64,000 bases of DNA from Micromussa lordhowensis (GCA_964020085.1 OZ026603.1:2667394-2731393); one strand, 5' to 3'; counted from the first letter of the stretch, positions 25,101 to 33,094 are shown. The notes: generated from the letters alone by a model not told the origin. Program-made: numbers and translations.

Positions 25101-25447
25101 AAAAAATTTGACGATATGGGCACTTTAATAAAGGTGTCACTGTACATGTATATCAAACTGAGTTCTACTGAGATACAAAACATACCTGAGAAAGAGATAC
25201 TTGTCCAGTGTCAAGTTTTTTAGTATTGCTTATAAAGCTTTTAAGAACAAAGTCACTGCAAATTTTGAGGAGATCAGAAAACTGTAAGCTTATATCCTGT
25301 GCACAACTTACATGTACAGAAGCTGTCAGACTTAAATGTTTTCTCAAGTTACCTAGGAATTCCTTTTTCCCATGAATATTTCTGAAACGCAAAGATAGGA
25401 CTTGTGACTATGACACCCCCAAGGTCAAATATAACGAGCTTTATCAT
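1060..25447 (-). CDS. EPHX2: Bifunctional epoxide hydrolase 2-like (soluble epoxide hydrolase), 18 coding exons
   Basis: Hydrolyses epoxides to diols; the family pairs a HAD phosphatase domain with an alpha/beta-hydrolase domain. Exons in transcript order: 25353-25447, 25186-25255, 22883-23042, 15892-16073, 15078-15200, 13593-13688, 12714-12792, 12292-12326, 12126-12152, 9618-9694, 8707-8818, 5128-5202, 4579-4612, 3955-4057, 3581-3650, 3092-3172, 2469-2527, 1060-1138. All junctions are GT..AG and in frame, giving about 518 residues (human protein about 555). HAD part: FDLGGV, LTNNW, GLSKPDP and FLDD. Hydrolase part: oxyanion-hole HGFPE, nucleophile Asp in GRDLGG (usually GHDWGG), lid tyrosines in QYQLYF and PLNWYR, charge-relay Asp in GKDGLIRP and His in ASHW. 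The protein ends HSKL, a canonical type-1 peroxisomal signal. The domain linker is about 25 residues short, so a small exon between 13689 and 15077 may be missed. Family identity is firm; single exon edges are predictions. Confidence 0.93.
1860..2012 (-). mobile_element. tRNA-derived SINE, same family as at 13295
   Basis: On the minus strand the head reads GCAGTGGTAAAAGTGC and GGTTCAGATCC, followed by a GAGGGTTTTGCTCCATGTTC body like the copy at 13295-13562. It is older and truncated. A further B-box-like piece (GGTTCAATTC) lies at about 1640-1690. Confidence 0.5.
2039..2367. mobile_element. TIR element carrying an exon-like segment
   Basis: Imperfect TIRs AATCTCGTTCCCAGAGCCCA and its complement (AATCTTGTTCCCGGAGCCCA), then TGCCTTTTGGTCAGC on both sides. 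The centre contains an ATG-led frame (2168 on; MASRDKFEVDTFHKGIQYAL, then EKLGKSKFGFE) that vaguely recalls the N-terminus of RecQ-like helicases in corals. It lies in the last EPHX2 intron. Confidence 0.5.
2653..3075. mobile_element. MITE of the CAGTGGAACCCC family (copy 1)
   Basis: CAGTGGAACCC at the left and GGGGTTCTACTG at the right are inverted ends. Inner phrases GGTGGCCGCATCAACAGGG and GTGGCCGATATAACAAGG are typical of the family. It ends 17 bp from hydrolase exon 3092-3172. Confidence 0.6.
4170..4525 (+). mobile_element. Probable 3' UTR remnant of a retroelement
   Basis: An AT-rich stretch with TGGCCCGCCTAGATTAGC and ATCCGCGGGCCAGCC (a partial hairpin) ending AATAAAGATTGTTGCTGTTA. 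A similar GCCCGCCTAGAATAGC motif occurs at 45930. No coding sequence; identification is weak. Confidence 0.35.
5540..7006 (+). mobile_element. Broken non-LTR retrotransposon (endonuclease and RT remnants)
   Basis: Starts with an endonuclease C-terminus (KYTWTSPDGLHQMDHVTVRS, then LGSNHNLVITN). It continues with the pre-RT linker and RT start (SGKAPGIDNITAYLLKADAD, EELSRGLIIxLPKKGD near 6385-6565), then jumps to a typical C-terminal tail (RGWPRETWRITVEGERQKMG near 6815-6880). The catalytic core between 6570 and 6640 is missing and several stops occur, so it is dead. It resembles RTE/CR1-like endonuclease-RT elements. It lies in the intron between hydrolase exons 8707-8818 and 5128-5202. Confidence 0.8.
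7021..7309 (+). mobile_element. tRNA-derived SINE inserted as a fold-back palindrome with 14-bp target duplication
   Basis: CAAAGGTGTAAATT occurs at 7007-7020 and 7310-7323 and flanks the insert. Bases 7021-7138 are the reverse complement of 7142-7259 (118-bp arms, 3-base centre, about one mismatch seen). Each arm contains a tRNA 3' half with B box GGTTCGAATCC and the tail GAAGCCCTGATTTTTTTCAG. The A-box half is missing from both and the copies meet at the anticodon region (CACCGGTATCG). Only the right-hand copy has a further 3' tail (7260-7309). The tRNA part resembles a Thr-type pseudo-tRNA. Confidence 0.85.
8148..8508. mobile_element. TIR element with an internal palindrome
   Basis: TTAGTATAATTTCAGAG and CTCTGAAAATTATACTAA are the ends. 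A second palindrome, ACATTATATTCACC..GGTGAATATAATGT, lies at 8223-8260. Confidence 0.55.
8855..9344. mobile_element. TIR element in an EPHX2 intron
   Basis: GGTACCTATTTAAGATGATTTCCAGTCTGTACTG at the left matches the reverse complement of the right end with a few differences. The short frames inside (8888-9173) look non-functional. Confidence 0.6.
10060..10265 (+). pseudogene. RecQ-like DNA helicase fragment
   Basis: GHDVIAILPTGYGKS followed by a stop (about 10087-10132) is the Walker A region of a RecQ-type helicase. After a frame change FFDKAFCLEPECERVSDF and HQVNSIVG follow (about 10150-10240), roughly where motif Ia and DQV would lie. A short, decayed copy within an EPHX2 intron, opposite in direction. 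Confidence 0.5.
11693..11818. mobile_element. Fold-back element in an EPHX2 intron
   Basis: ACTGGAACTAGCTTGCAA with ATGTGGGGA pairs with TCCCCACAT and TTGCAAGCTAGTTCCAGT. Loop about 40 bp. Confidence 0.65.
13143..13252. mobile_element. Fold-back MITE
   Basis: AAGAAGCCTAATCCGTGTATTACACTGTAATAAAACACTCCGG pairs imperfectly with the complement, ending GTGTAACACATGGCTTAGGCTTCTT. Nothing coding. Confidence 0.6.
13295..13562 (+). mobile_element. tRNA-derived SINE
   Basis: A-box-like GGTGCAGTGGTGAGAGTGC and B-box-like GGTTTGATTCC form the head. The body contains TTACTCCGAGGGTTTTTCTC and GGGTTCTCCAGTTCTCC, and the tail is a GATTGATTGATT array. It lies just below hydrolase exon 13593-13688. Confidence 0.7.
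16371..16512 (+). repeat. 5' LTR of the Gypsy element
   Basis: 142 bp, identical by eye to 21110-21251. The LTR is unusually short. It carries a CATGCGCA motif and an ATTAAA signal within CATTAAACGG, possibly for polyadenylation. Confidence 0.95.
16514..16531 (+). other. Primer-binding site for tRNA-Ser
   Basis: TGGCGACGAGGATGGGAT starts one base after the 5' LTR and is the complement of the 3' end of animal tRNA-Ser(GCT) plus CCA. Serine-tRNA priming is known from Mag-type Gypsy elements. Confidence 0.8.
16661..20962 (+). CDS. Gag-Pol polyprotein of the Gypsy retrotransposon
   Basis: An unbroken 1,433-residue frame. Gag part with a CX2CX4HX4C zinc knuckle (CMKCQKFNHFSAVC, about residue 249) preceded by CGYCGQ. 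Protease with DSGAEV near 347. Reverse transcriptase with FSKLDMRQGYH near 607 and QRDDILLGG near 672 (the position before the DD pair is usually small or aromatic, as in ADD or YVDD). RNase H with VEASF near 819 and TAHKPL near 887, where family members usually have VDAS and TDHK. Integrase with an HHCC finger (HHLGHLG..CYECQ, 1038-1075) and D,D,E residues in VDFSGPYPDG, SDNGPPF and NGEAES. The C-terminus is basic (RPRRDRRRPDY). Gag and Pol are in one frame with no shift. Domains are intact in order, but RT and RNase H substitutions may have reduced activity. Confidence 0.95.
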   Translation: MSDAEQADAGAAAPVQVITATRNLKSQPFIPGDDPIVKGKAWDDWLEEIEREFRYFKITEPLDKKDALIIYVGKEIARLEKSLPNPTDGANEYEKLRKKLNDYFKPKKNKHHARYVFLKMRPTHDETTNAYAARLREKANDCEFEANCDERILEHLIQTTQNRSLIQKAINKKWDLTRFLTEAAQIEDTSLQISDMKIPQDVKRLERHFEKRRPPKNTQSGQEKQPCGYCGQTDTHEEGKNCPAYGKKCMKCQKFNHFSAVCKSKGPSNSKKGNKKRDHKPPENSKHKHRVKRTTEEEDADNSTSSDDEFFCQAVRHLKQVKKIKTDGEDRTVSVKIEDVDVRAEPDSGAEVNVMDEHQFKALTNRSNVKLTLQPSRVKLSTLQSELPVKGEFTATIRNQTCGAVARFVVTRGRINSPPLISKSTLQELGMLQIREDGSFAKTNDLRIQEEPPGIKSVKQDKDLKPEIKKMTEQYSDIFKGIGKIRDIKNGKEFYAKFSMRPEAVPVAQRPRPVAYYLQEPLKKWLDQCVKEEIFEEVPEGEAVTWCSPLVVQPKPKFNTVDKERLEPHMIRASVDLRVPNQFMDRNRITQGPIVEDFMYKFHDCTVFSKLDMRQGYHQLLLDPESRKIATFSTPWGNMRPKRLIFGAKASQDLFDEAIYRIFGDIPRCLNQRDDILLGGRNMEEHNKTLEAVLQRAVDFGITFNPDKCQFGVEEIEFYGHKFTKDGLKPNPEKIRAVKESSPPESKEAVRSFLGMTGYLSKFIPRYASLTAPLRELTHKDTKFKWGAEENEAFEKLKASITSESTMAYFNPARPIVVRVEASFHEGLSAGLFQETGSGLQPVHFISRTMTDTEKRYSQTEKDALSVHWAKNRFSIYLLGAPKFKIITAHKPLLPLFNKAAMRLPPRIEKWVMGMQDVDFELIYEPGKDDADPLDFLSRHPLPEKGKDAVERVIKCVLKAEHAVVVDQIKEETCKDTQLQQLSVRILTGDWERHKKDPDIAPFYSVQNELYAVDGLLFRMNQIIIPRSLQRRVIKAAHHLGHLGTTKTKQMIRGKYWFPTMNSMIEQIIGQCYECQVTTKQHRQEPIKVTDIPKKPWDVIAVDFSGPYPDGHYNLVAIDKRTRYPEVAKTHSTAFQPTKEKLKTMFSTHGVPRQLESDNGPPFNSREFAEFAKTEGFHHHRVTPEHARANGEAESFMKLLNKTEQITHLNGGNSSIAIQEMLTGYRSTPHPATGVAPYEALMNRQVRTKLDHQTRESSENARDTAINEKDERYKEKLKQYAENRNTKAHNFIVGDHVLLKQKKKNKWSTAYEPAFYTVTRTDGSSIAERRITDGREVYRDASQFKIANALIQDNTSEERDDREEEPTSEDWREKILLNAHPKSVQEEIITNTEEVVETSSSDKMENKPPELPAAASRPRRDRRRPDYLKDYVT
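21095..21109 (+). other. Polypurine tract
   Basis: GGAAAAAGGGAGAAA sits directly before the 3' LTR, the expected site for plus-strand priming. Confidence 0.8.
21110..21251 (+). repeat. 3' LTR of the Gypsy element
   Basis: Same 142-bp sequence as the 5' LTR, followed by the GAACT target duplication. Confidence 0.95.
21735..22058 (+). mobile_element. 3' end of a non-LTR retrotransposon with a GTTCAA tail
   Basis: The final residues read GAVIWNTL, ELRQAKSL and SFRNGCRDFF across small frame changes, a common LINE C-terminus. After an AT-rich 3' UTR it ends with a short (GTTCAA)n array (22031-22058). Only the last few hundred bases are present, as expected for 5' truncation. Confidence 0.65.
22327..22419. 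mobile_element. Fold-back MITE, CAATTA-ended family
   Basis: CAATTAGATTAT and ATAATCTAATTG form the ends; internal pairing is weaker than in the other members. Lies in a hydrolase intron. Confidence 0.45.
23241..23411. mobile_element. MITE of the CAGTGGAACCCC family (copy 2)
   Basis: Contains GAATTTGGTCACCAGCGGGC, ATGGCCATAATGACAAGGTG and the end GGGGTTCCACGG. Shorter than the copy at 2653. Confidence 0.55.
24040..24535. repeat. Repeat region with many TACCCTATTTATGACC motifs
   Basis: The motif or close variants occur at least five times, within what looks like a dispersed element ending in a C-tract (24531-24542). No frame of note. Confidence 0.45.
24563..25124. mobile_element. TTAA-flanked TIR element in the second EPHX2 intron
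   Basis: The ends AGTGCC and GGCACT are flanked by TTAA (24559-24562, 25125-25128). Imperfect TIRs extend over 100 bp (e.g. CGCAGAAGTTCAT and TTTATCCAAATCGA against their complements), and a central inverted repeat includes TTTACAGAGGTAAAACAAG. TTAA flanks suggest a piggyBac-type MITE; no coding content. Confidence 0.65.
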
Positions 25448-25622
25448 TCTCCAAGAATTTCTGTTTCTCTTGCAAGTGAATTGTGCACTGCACTGAAGCA
25501 TCCCCAGGGAAGATGATCAGCGGATGCTCCTGATGGGTATTGGTCTAAAACGTTTTTTGATTGGGTTAAGGGTAATAGCCAATCCACTTCTTTGTTATAC
25601 ACTGCATAGGAAATATCGCAAA
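25448..25622. promoter_or_regulatory. Probable bidirectional promoter between EPHX2-like and Rab escort genes
   Basis: Only 175 bp separate the two divergent start codons. The spacer holds CCAAT-box cores in both orientations (ATTGG near 25539 and 25561, CCAAT near 25581) and no TATA box close to either start, as in shared housekeeping promoters. Transcription start sites were not mapped, and part of this spacer must be 5' UTR. Confidence 0.55.
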
Positions 25623-28600
25623 ATGGCGGACGAACTTCCTGATGACTTCGATGTGATCGTGCTGGGAACGGGTATGCTGTATGATTATAAACGTTTCAAG
25701 TCGAATTATTGCGCAGATTCATATTTCGAGATTGTTCCTTTTTTCATCGGACAGTTTACTAGACGCTATAATCCTTGCCCTTATCCTCCTTGAAAACAAC
25801 ACCTTATGTATACGTAACTGAACAATTTCTTTCGTACTCTCCGTTTTTCTTCGCCCAATTGTCGCTAATTGTACGCTAGTAAATAGGGAAGATATTTGTT
25901 TACAAACATTGCTTTTGTTATTTAAATCTTCGTTTCACCAGCCGATAGTTCCCTGGTTGGTATATTTCGCTATATTGCTGACTAGACTTATTTAACCCAT
26001 ACTTCGCCCCCTTTGATAATCGTGTGAAAAATTGAGTTAGCTGACCAGCTCACTGAGTAGAACATCCTTGGTTTGAGATCAAGTAATGCATTATCAGCTA
26101 TAGTGACTAATGATCAATTTGAAACAGAGCTTATAAATATCATGAGGTTTGTAAACTACTTTTAAAGGACCAATTAAGATAGTGTAACCTTACAGGTCAC
26201 ATGCAGCAAGTTTATGGCAAGTTTATGACAGGAATTGTGTCATGAAAATTAGACCTACAACTTGCAATGTTGTGGGTTTACATGGAAAAAAATTGTGTCA
26301 TAGACTTGTCGTAACCTTGTTGCAGGTGTGTACGTCACAGTATCTACAACTTTGTTGCGGGTCATTGTGGACACTAATGAAACAGTTGGGTTTGTGTAAA
26401 TCAACTCAACTATTTTCCTTTGCAATCAATTTTGCATGACACAGCAGCAATAGCTACAAAAGTACCTTGCGACAATGTGGCTGGTGGGGGAACTCCTGTA
26501 TATGAAAAGGTTGGGGATACTCGTCATCTCACTTGTCTTAGCGGTATAGATCAAGGGTCTTTCTCATTTGGGGTGTTCATCATGAAATGTCCCTGTTTTT
26601 AGCTGTGAAAGCATCTTTCAGGGTGCACTTGAAGAAATAATACAAAACGCTCTCATTTCCGTTTTTAGCTTGATTTCCACCAGATTCTTGAGTCTGGTCT
26701 GCAAGCTTGGTCTCCTTTCCTTAACAGCGGCTGGTAATCAAGCCTGTTCCGTTTTAAGTGGTATCTTTTAGCAGTCAAATAAAGCTTGAGCCATGCCCAG
26801 ATTGGCCTCCTCTAGGGGTTTAATTCAAATTTTCCGATGAGCATCTCCAGCCATTTTGTAAAGGAGTCTCCCCAGATAAAATGTGAGTTTTTTTTCTGTT
26901 TGCTTTCATTTGCAATACAAAGGTTTTGCGGAGTCTGTGGTAGCAGCAGCACTGTCAAGAGTAGGTCTCAAAGTTCTTCATTTGGACAGGTCAGTAAAAG
27001 GCAACATTAATTCTCTATCTCATTTTACTCAAGAGGCCAACTTGCTTGGATAACATTCAATTATAGTAAGAAATATATCAAACATGTACACTGACCTGAG
27101 AGATTTTGTTATTTCAGGAATGACTATTATTCTGGCCAGTGGGTAACTTTCACATTTGATACATTGTTGAAATGGATTGAATGCAACCAGGTTGGTAAAA
27201 TAATATCCTCATACATTTAGGCTCATAGTTTAGTGAAAGCAACTCCACTGACAGGTAAAATTAAAATGTTTTTTTTATCCCTGAAATTCATTTTGAGCAA
27301 TAATTTCAAGACCTTTTTGTTAAGAACGCAACTTTGAACCTCTTGTGACAGACTTTCACATAATGCAGGCACTTTGTTTTAGCAGGCATAAATTTCACTT
27401 TTTCACTATAGTTCCTCTATAATATTGTAACACTTCTTATGCTCTCATTTGTCCCTTGTCTATTTTGTGCCATTTGAGATCACCTCATGGTTTTGTAAAG
27501 TGATACAATTTTACAGAAAAGGCGTGCAAAAATATACAAGGATATATGAAAACAGATAAAAGCAAACTTAACAAAACGTTATCCATGATTGCAGGCTAAA
27601 GATGTTGAAGACACAACCCAAAAACAAGATGAACCACTGGAGTCTGGCACCCACAATAATGAACAACCCAGCCAGGAGACTGGTACCTACCCAATTTCAG
27701 TTCCTGGTCACTCAAGTGAAATAAAAAATGTAGTTGTTAAATCCTACTTTAGGTGAGTTTTGAGGCCAATAATTTTCCAAATATCATTGGCCTGCAATGC
27801 ATTCACGGGGCTGCAGCCACATAGCTAGAGTCGCCAACCCAAACAAGTTGATAGATAAGGTACCAATTTTGTCTCTTCTCAACTCCCAAACATGCAGTGT
27901 GCATACCTGAGTTCTGCTAATTCAAAAACATGTCAAATATCCCTCAACATTGCCCAAAATCCGGCAAAATTGTATCCAGGAAACTCTGGCGTAATACAGG
28001 AGAGTTGGCATGGATGTCTAGCCCTTTACATATATTGCATCCTGCACATGTTTTGCATTATTTATCCTCCTTTTTCAACCATTTTACTCTCATTAATAAT
28101 AATAATACTACCAAGGCTTTGTAGCAGCACTAAGTAAGATATCTCTTTGATGAACCATAGAATGCTTTTGAAGTTCATTTTGTAATGAAGACAAAACATG
28201 ATTCGGATGAAGCATCATCCATCGTCAGTTAGACATTTCTATAGCGCCTCTCCAGATCTGTTCTAAGTGCTTTACAAAAAGAAAATTTGATTAATTGAGC
28301 CATTAATCAACTTTTCTTATTCCTTCAGGGAGAAGCAACGAGAAGAATCAATTCAATTTGAGCTAGTTACAGAGGCTCCTGAAGGTGCTGTTAGCTTCAC
28401 TGAGCCTCAGAAATTACTGGATTCCAAAGAAATAGATGGATCCAAACCAGAAGATGAAAAGAACACTTTACAAGAAGCTGATACCTTAGAGGAATCCTCC
28501 ACTAAAGAAAACCATTCAGGAGAAAAACCTTTGGTTGATGTTGAGGCAGCGGGTGTTTCTGACTCAAACAATACCAACAACACCCTTCAATGTGGACATG

Positions 28601-31454
28601 AAAGTGAAAACCTTTCCAATGAAGTAAACAGTGCAGAAGAAACATCTAAGGAGAGTAATGAAGAGGTGCCGCCAACAGATTCAGATTCCTATAACTTACA
28701 AGAAGTCGCATTTGTGCCACCACCAAGACAGAGAAGTGCGCACAAACCTGTTATAGATGTGAATATGACATATGATGATCTAAAACCTTACTGGAAAAGA
28801 TTCAACATTGACATATCTCCCAAACTTCTGTTTTCTAGAGGCTCACTTGTGGAGGCATTGATTTCTGCAAACATCAGTCATTACGCGGAGTTCAAAGCCA
28901 TCACAAGGATCTTGACGTACATTGATGGAAGAGTGGAGGAGGTGCCGTGTTCAAGAGCTGATGTGTTTAGCAGCAATGCTATATCTGTTGTGGAGAAACG
29001 AATGCTAATGAAATTCCTGACTTTCTGCCTTGATTTTGAACAACAGCAAGACCAGTATGAAGGGTTTGAGGACAAACCTTACAGCGAATTCCTCCAGTCT
29101 CGAAGACTGACCCCCAACTTGCAGCATTTTGTAATTCATGCCATAGCAATGGTCAAACCAGAAACTGCAACAGTGCAAGGACTAAAAGCTACGCAAAGTT
29201 TTCTTCAATCCCTTGGACGCTATGGAAACACGCCCTTCATTTGGCCCCTTTATGGTGCTGGAGAGCTACCGCAGGCATTTTGCCGGATGTGTGCTGTGTT
29301 TGGTGGCTTATACTGCCTCAGGCGAGGGGCATCAACCATCACTGTCAGTGAAGCTGACGGCAAATGCACAGGAGTAATCTCAGAGAATCAAGTACTGAAA
29401 TGCAAATGGTTGATAACAGAATTTTCTTATGTGCCTAAAAGATTCAAAACAGAATGCACACAATTTGTTTGCAGAGCAATTTTCATAACGTGTGGCTCTT
29501 TGAAGGCATCTGAAGAGGATCACATCACTATTCTGTCAGTCCCTCCATCATCAGAGGGAGGAGAGCCAGTCAGAGTCATTGAATTAGGGCCATCTTCCAT
29601 GGCATGTCCTAAAGGTCTTCACATTGTCCATTTAGTTAGTAAAGGTTTCTCATCTGCCCAGGACGATTTGGAACCAATAGCAGACAGTTTATTTCATTTT
29701 CCATCTGAAGGTGAGGGTGAAAATCACTTTTGATATAATTTTTTCTTAATTTTTTATTCTGATTTTCAGTGGCTTACTAATCAAATACATATGACTTTGT
29801 AGTTAATATTACTTACTACGCCATGTAGGTAAATTACATAGAACACTATTTTCAATAAGCAGCTATAAGCAAAGTCTTTTTAAGTGTCCTCACAGGTTTT
29901 CAGTAGACATCAGACATTTTGTTAGTGTTAGTAACACTTGCCTCATGCTAGCCTAGTGGTGATTTGTACTGAGGTTTCTTCTCTGCGTAGTTAGACACTG
30001 AGTTCATTTTCTCTTCTCACTCAACAGGAAAGGTTTTAAGTGACAAGCCCACTGTCTTGTGGTCCTTGTATTTCAACCAAACAATCCCTGATTCCTCTTG
30101 CGTTAGCGACTTGCCTCCAAATGTTTTTGTTACATCGCTTCCAGGAATGTCCTTAGGATTTGGTGAAGCCCTACATCAGGTACTGTGTTAGAGCAAATAA
30201 CTCTCTCTAACAACCTGTAAATGGAGATAGCTTATGGCCTCTCATGCAAAAATCTGTTGATGTTTGTGTTCTTCTAGTAGCATCTCGGCAAACTTCATTG
30301 CTTTTACAGTAAAAAAGTGGTAAAGTCTGTATACGAACCAAGGAGCCCATCAGGCTGGAGCTTATCCCAGTTTCTGTAGCATGAAGCAACTAGGAGTCAG
30401 CCAGGGCTCGAACCCAGAATGCTTAATCCGGAGACGAGTGCACTAACCATGAAGCCACTATGTCTCCTACTTTTACAGTGGAACCCCATTAATCTGGTCA
30501 CCAACAGGCCTCAAAAATCTGGTCATATTAACAGGGTAGCTGTATTAAATGGGTTTTTTAAATAAAATGACTGACAGAGGTTCAGTGTGTAGGCCGGATT
30601 AAAGTGGCCATATTAATGAGGTGGTTGCATTAAATTCTTAAAAATAACTTTAAAAGAGATGTATGGCAGTCGGTAAGGAGAATTCATATTATGAGCTTGA
30701 AATTGAAAGGGTTGAAAAGAAATGATAAAACGTCTCACTCGGCCACCAACCCACAATACTAGAGGTTAACCCAGTTTACTTGGAATGCTGTGATGAAGAG
30801 TGTTTCTACTCCCCCTGGATGGAATGGTTGACCAGAAAAGCCCCACCCCAATCCCCCAATCCTAGTATTTTGTCAGGTTTTCTCAACAGACCACCGGCCC
30901 TGGATGGAGAGAGACAAACAATTAGGCCACCTTTTCATCCACTCTGTAAAGCGAAACTATGGTCTGAACTAAAGCTACGAGTTAATTTCTTTTCAGTTAA
31001 GACTACCTACAAACATTACATTACTCTCTCCCCACAGGCCAAGGAGATATTTGAAAAAATCTGTCCTGATGAAGAATTCCTCCAACCAGTTCCCAACCCA
31101 GAAGATATCATATTAGATGACTTCTTGCAAGATGCAAATCAGAATGCCACGCAACCAGGGTTAGATGCTCAAGCCAATGCTGTTGATCCAGACAGTGGGG
31201 AAGAACCTCCAGCTCTAACGACAGAAGGGGACCAAGCTGGGGGCAGCAGTAGTGTTAGCAAACAGTCCAGTGGAGAAGAAAGTCCAACAGAACAGGATCA
31301 AGCTGAGGGTGGCAGTGGTGTTAGCAATCAGCCCAGTGTAGAAGAAAATCCAGTCTTGGCAACAGAACAGGAACAAGCTTACGCTAATGGTGGTGAAAGT
31401 AGTCAACCAAGTGAGGAAGACAGTCAATCAGGAACTGTACCATCTGACCCTTAG
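25623..31454 (+). CDS. CHM: Rab escort protein (Rab geranylgeranyltransferase component A), 7 exons
   Basis: Presents newly made Rab GTPases to Rab geranylgeranyltransferase for C-terminal prenylation. Exons: 25623-25671, 26923-26989, 27118-27190, 27595-27752, 28329-29710, 30028-30179, 31038-31454; phases agree throughout and give about 765 residues. The N-terminus MADELPDDFDVIVLGTG with FAESVVAAALSR is the GDI/REP dinucleotide-fold motif, followed by DRNDYYSGQW. The large exon carries the conserved core FIWPLYGAGELPQAF and CRMCAVFGGLYCLR. The last exon has the REP-type stretch FEKICPDEEFLQPVPNPEDI. A Ser/Glu-rich insert (about residues 150-225) and a Gly/Ser/Glu-rich tail make it longer than the human protein (653). 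Start chosen at MADELP, matching the family; an in-frame ATG at 25524 adds an unlikely extension. It could serve as the single REP (CHM/CHML ancestor). Confidence 0.95.
30270..30462 (-). mobile_element. tRNA-derived SINE in a Rab escort protein intron
   Basis: Minus strand: GGCTTCATGGTTAGTGCACTC (A box region), GGGTTCGAGCCCTGG (B box), then a body with GGGATAAGCTCCAGCC. It lies between exons 30028-30179 and 31038-31454. Confidence 0.55.
30476..30640. mobile_element. MITE of the CAGTGGAACCCC family (copy 3)
   Basis: Starts CAGTGGAACCCCATTAATCT and contains TGGTCATATTAACAGGG and GTGGCCATATTAATGAGGTG. The right end is lost. In the last Rab escort protein intron. Confidence 0.55.
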
Positions 31455-31500
31455 GAATATCCTCTGTTATCCTCAAAAATGGTTAGCGATGGCAATATTT

Positions 31501-31685
31501 AAGCAATAGAGCCCTTTTTCCGTGTTTATATAGCCTCATCTAAACACGAGGAGGGCTGGGAGAATTCGAGACAGTTATGCAAACCCGAGACGTAGTCGAG
31601 GGTTTGCATAACTTTCGAGAATTCTCCCAACCCTCTGAGTGTTTTGATGAGGCTATATAAACACGGAAAAAGTGCTCTATTGCTT
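31501..31685. mobile_element. Fold-back MITE just downstream of the Rab escort gene
   Basis: AAGCAATAGAGC, TTTTTCCGTGTTTATATAGC and GAATTC(G)AGA arms of about 85 bp pair around 31593. It starts 47 bp after the stop codon, so it may lie in the 3' UTR. Confidence 0.7.
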
Positions 31686-33094
31686 TTATAAAAGAATTCT
31701 AAAAAATACGCGCGCATCGAAAACGTCACAACCGTGTTTACATACTCTCATCTAAACACACCTATCGACCAATGAGAGCGCGCGTAGTGGCTCAGTTATT
31801 TTATAACAATTAATAGTAAAGTGTCCCCTGATTCATAATGTATAGCCGTAGTAAATTTGCAGGACAAACTTGTGCAAAAATAAGGGGAGATGCGGAAGAC
31901 TAATTCTTAGCGTGGTAGCTCAAGTCCTGCCTTGAACAGGTTGGGTATAGCAGCCCTCGTAAGGTCTCCTATGAAAACCTTAATACCCTGTGAGAGGACT
32001 GTCAACAGAAACAACAGAAGCAATGGCCCTAGTCCCAAGACAATAACAGCTGCTAACAAACAAAAGAATTACAAACTTGCAAAAGCTGCTACCCTTCTGC
32101 CTGGAACACTGCATTGTGTTTTTTCGGGGGGTAGGGGTACAGCTTTTTTCACAGTGCCTCTCTCCACCCAGCTGGATAAATCGAGAAATTTATGGCGGAG
32201 CATAACCCCGCAAAGGACTAGCATCTCATCCGGGGAGGGAGGGGGCAGAAGTACACCTGGGACACTTAAGCGAATGTGCCTTTCAAAAGTAATAAATGGA
32301 CAAAATAATAAATGTTATAATGGTGACGAAAAGGCTATGTAGCTAAATTATGATTAACCTGCGAGAACAGCCGTCCTCCTTCACTCCCGGCCCAAGTGGC
32401 ATAATATCGATGACATATTTAGAAGATAAATGTCGATTAGAAATAATTATTATTATCACAACGGCAATTGATTCAATTTTTTTTAATCAAACCCGGTTAG
32501 CATAGGTAGAGCGGAATGTCCATGTATTGACCAGCAGATTTGAACAGGTACAAGTTGTAGCTTGAATCAATTTATTTTTCTTGTGTAAATTTAAAGAGTA
32601 CAAATAAAATTGTTGTTTCAAAATCAAACCTCTCGTGCACCTGTTTACAGGCACACTAAACAACAACATTCAACAATGCTTATCAATACAACGTGATTAT
32701 AGCATGGATAGTCCAGTCGGGTGGAACAAATACAAATTAAATGTATTGGTTTTCACTCTCCCCAAAATTAGAATCGTTACAAACACTTGACTGGGAAACT
32801 AAATAGTGACCATGATATTGATTTTGTAAATTCTGTTGAGATGTTAATAAATGTTGTGATATTGTTTATGTTGTTGTTTTTCAAGAATACTCGAGAAGCG
32901 TTTTTTTTATATTGGTCCTTGGTAATCTATGCCTCGCAAGGGGAGTACCAAAACACTGCAATACCGCCAAGAAATAAGGCCTCTTTCACACATCACACTA
33001 CACCCGAGGAATTTAAAAGCGCAACAATCACTGCTCATTTTGAATTTCTGTTTTAGGAAAATTTAGTCAGGAAAATTACATGATTATCGTGACG
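31686..33094. other. Intergenic stretch downstream of the Rab escort gene
   Basis: AT-rich, apart from the degraded repeat at 32100-32285. A possible polyadenylation signal AATAAA lies near 32290. The frames at 31932-32342 and 32787-33056 match nothing I know and have no splice or start context. Confidence 0.4.
32100..32285. mobile_element. Degraded SINE/LINE body
   Basis: Contains CCCCGCAAAGGACTAGCATC and CATCCGGGGAGGG, a motif block I recognise as recurring in cnidarian dispersed repeats. The frame at 31932-32342 across it is not recognised as a gene. Confidence 0.35.

Noticed and set aside
25524..25622. 33-residue N-terminal extension of the Rab escort protein
   Set aside because: The family starts at MADxLP, and the extension would use most of the divergent promoter spacer.
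30780..31037. 86-codon upstream extension of the last Rab escort exon
   Set aside because: It is intron sequence: a proper acceptor (CCCCACAG) at 31037 joins the exon in phase with the conserved residues that follow.
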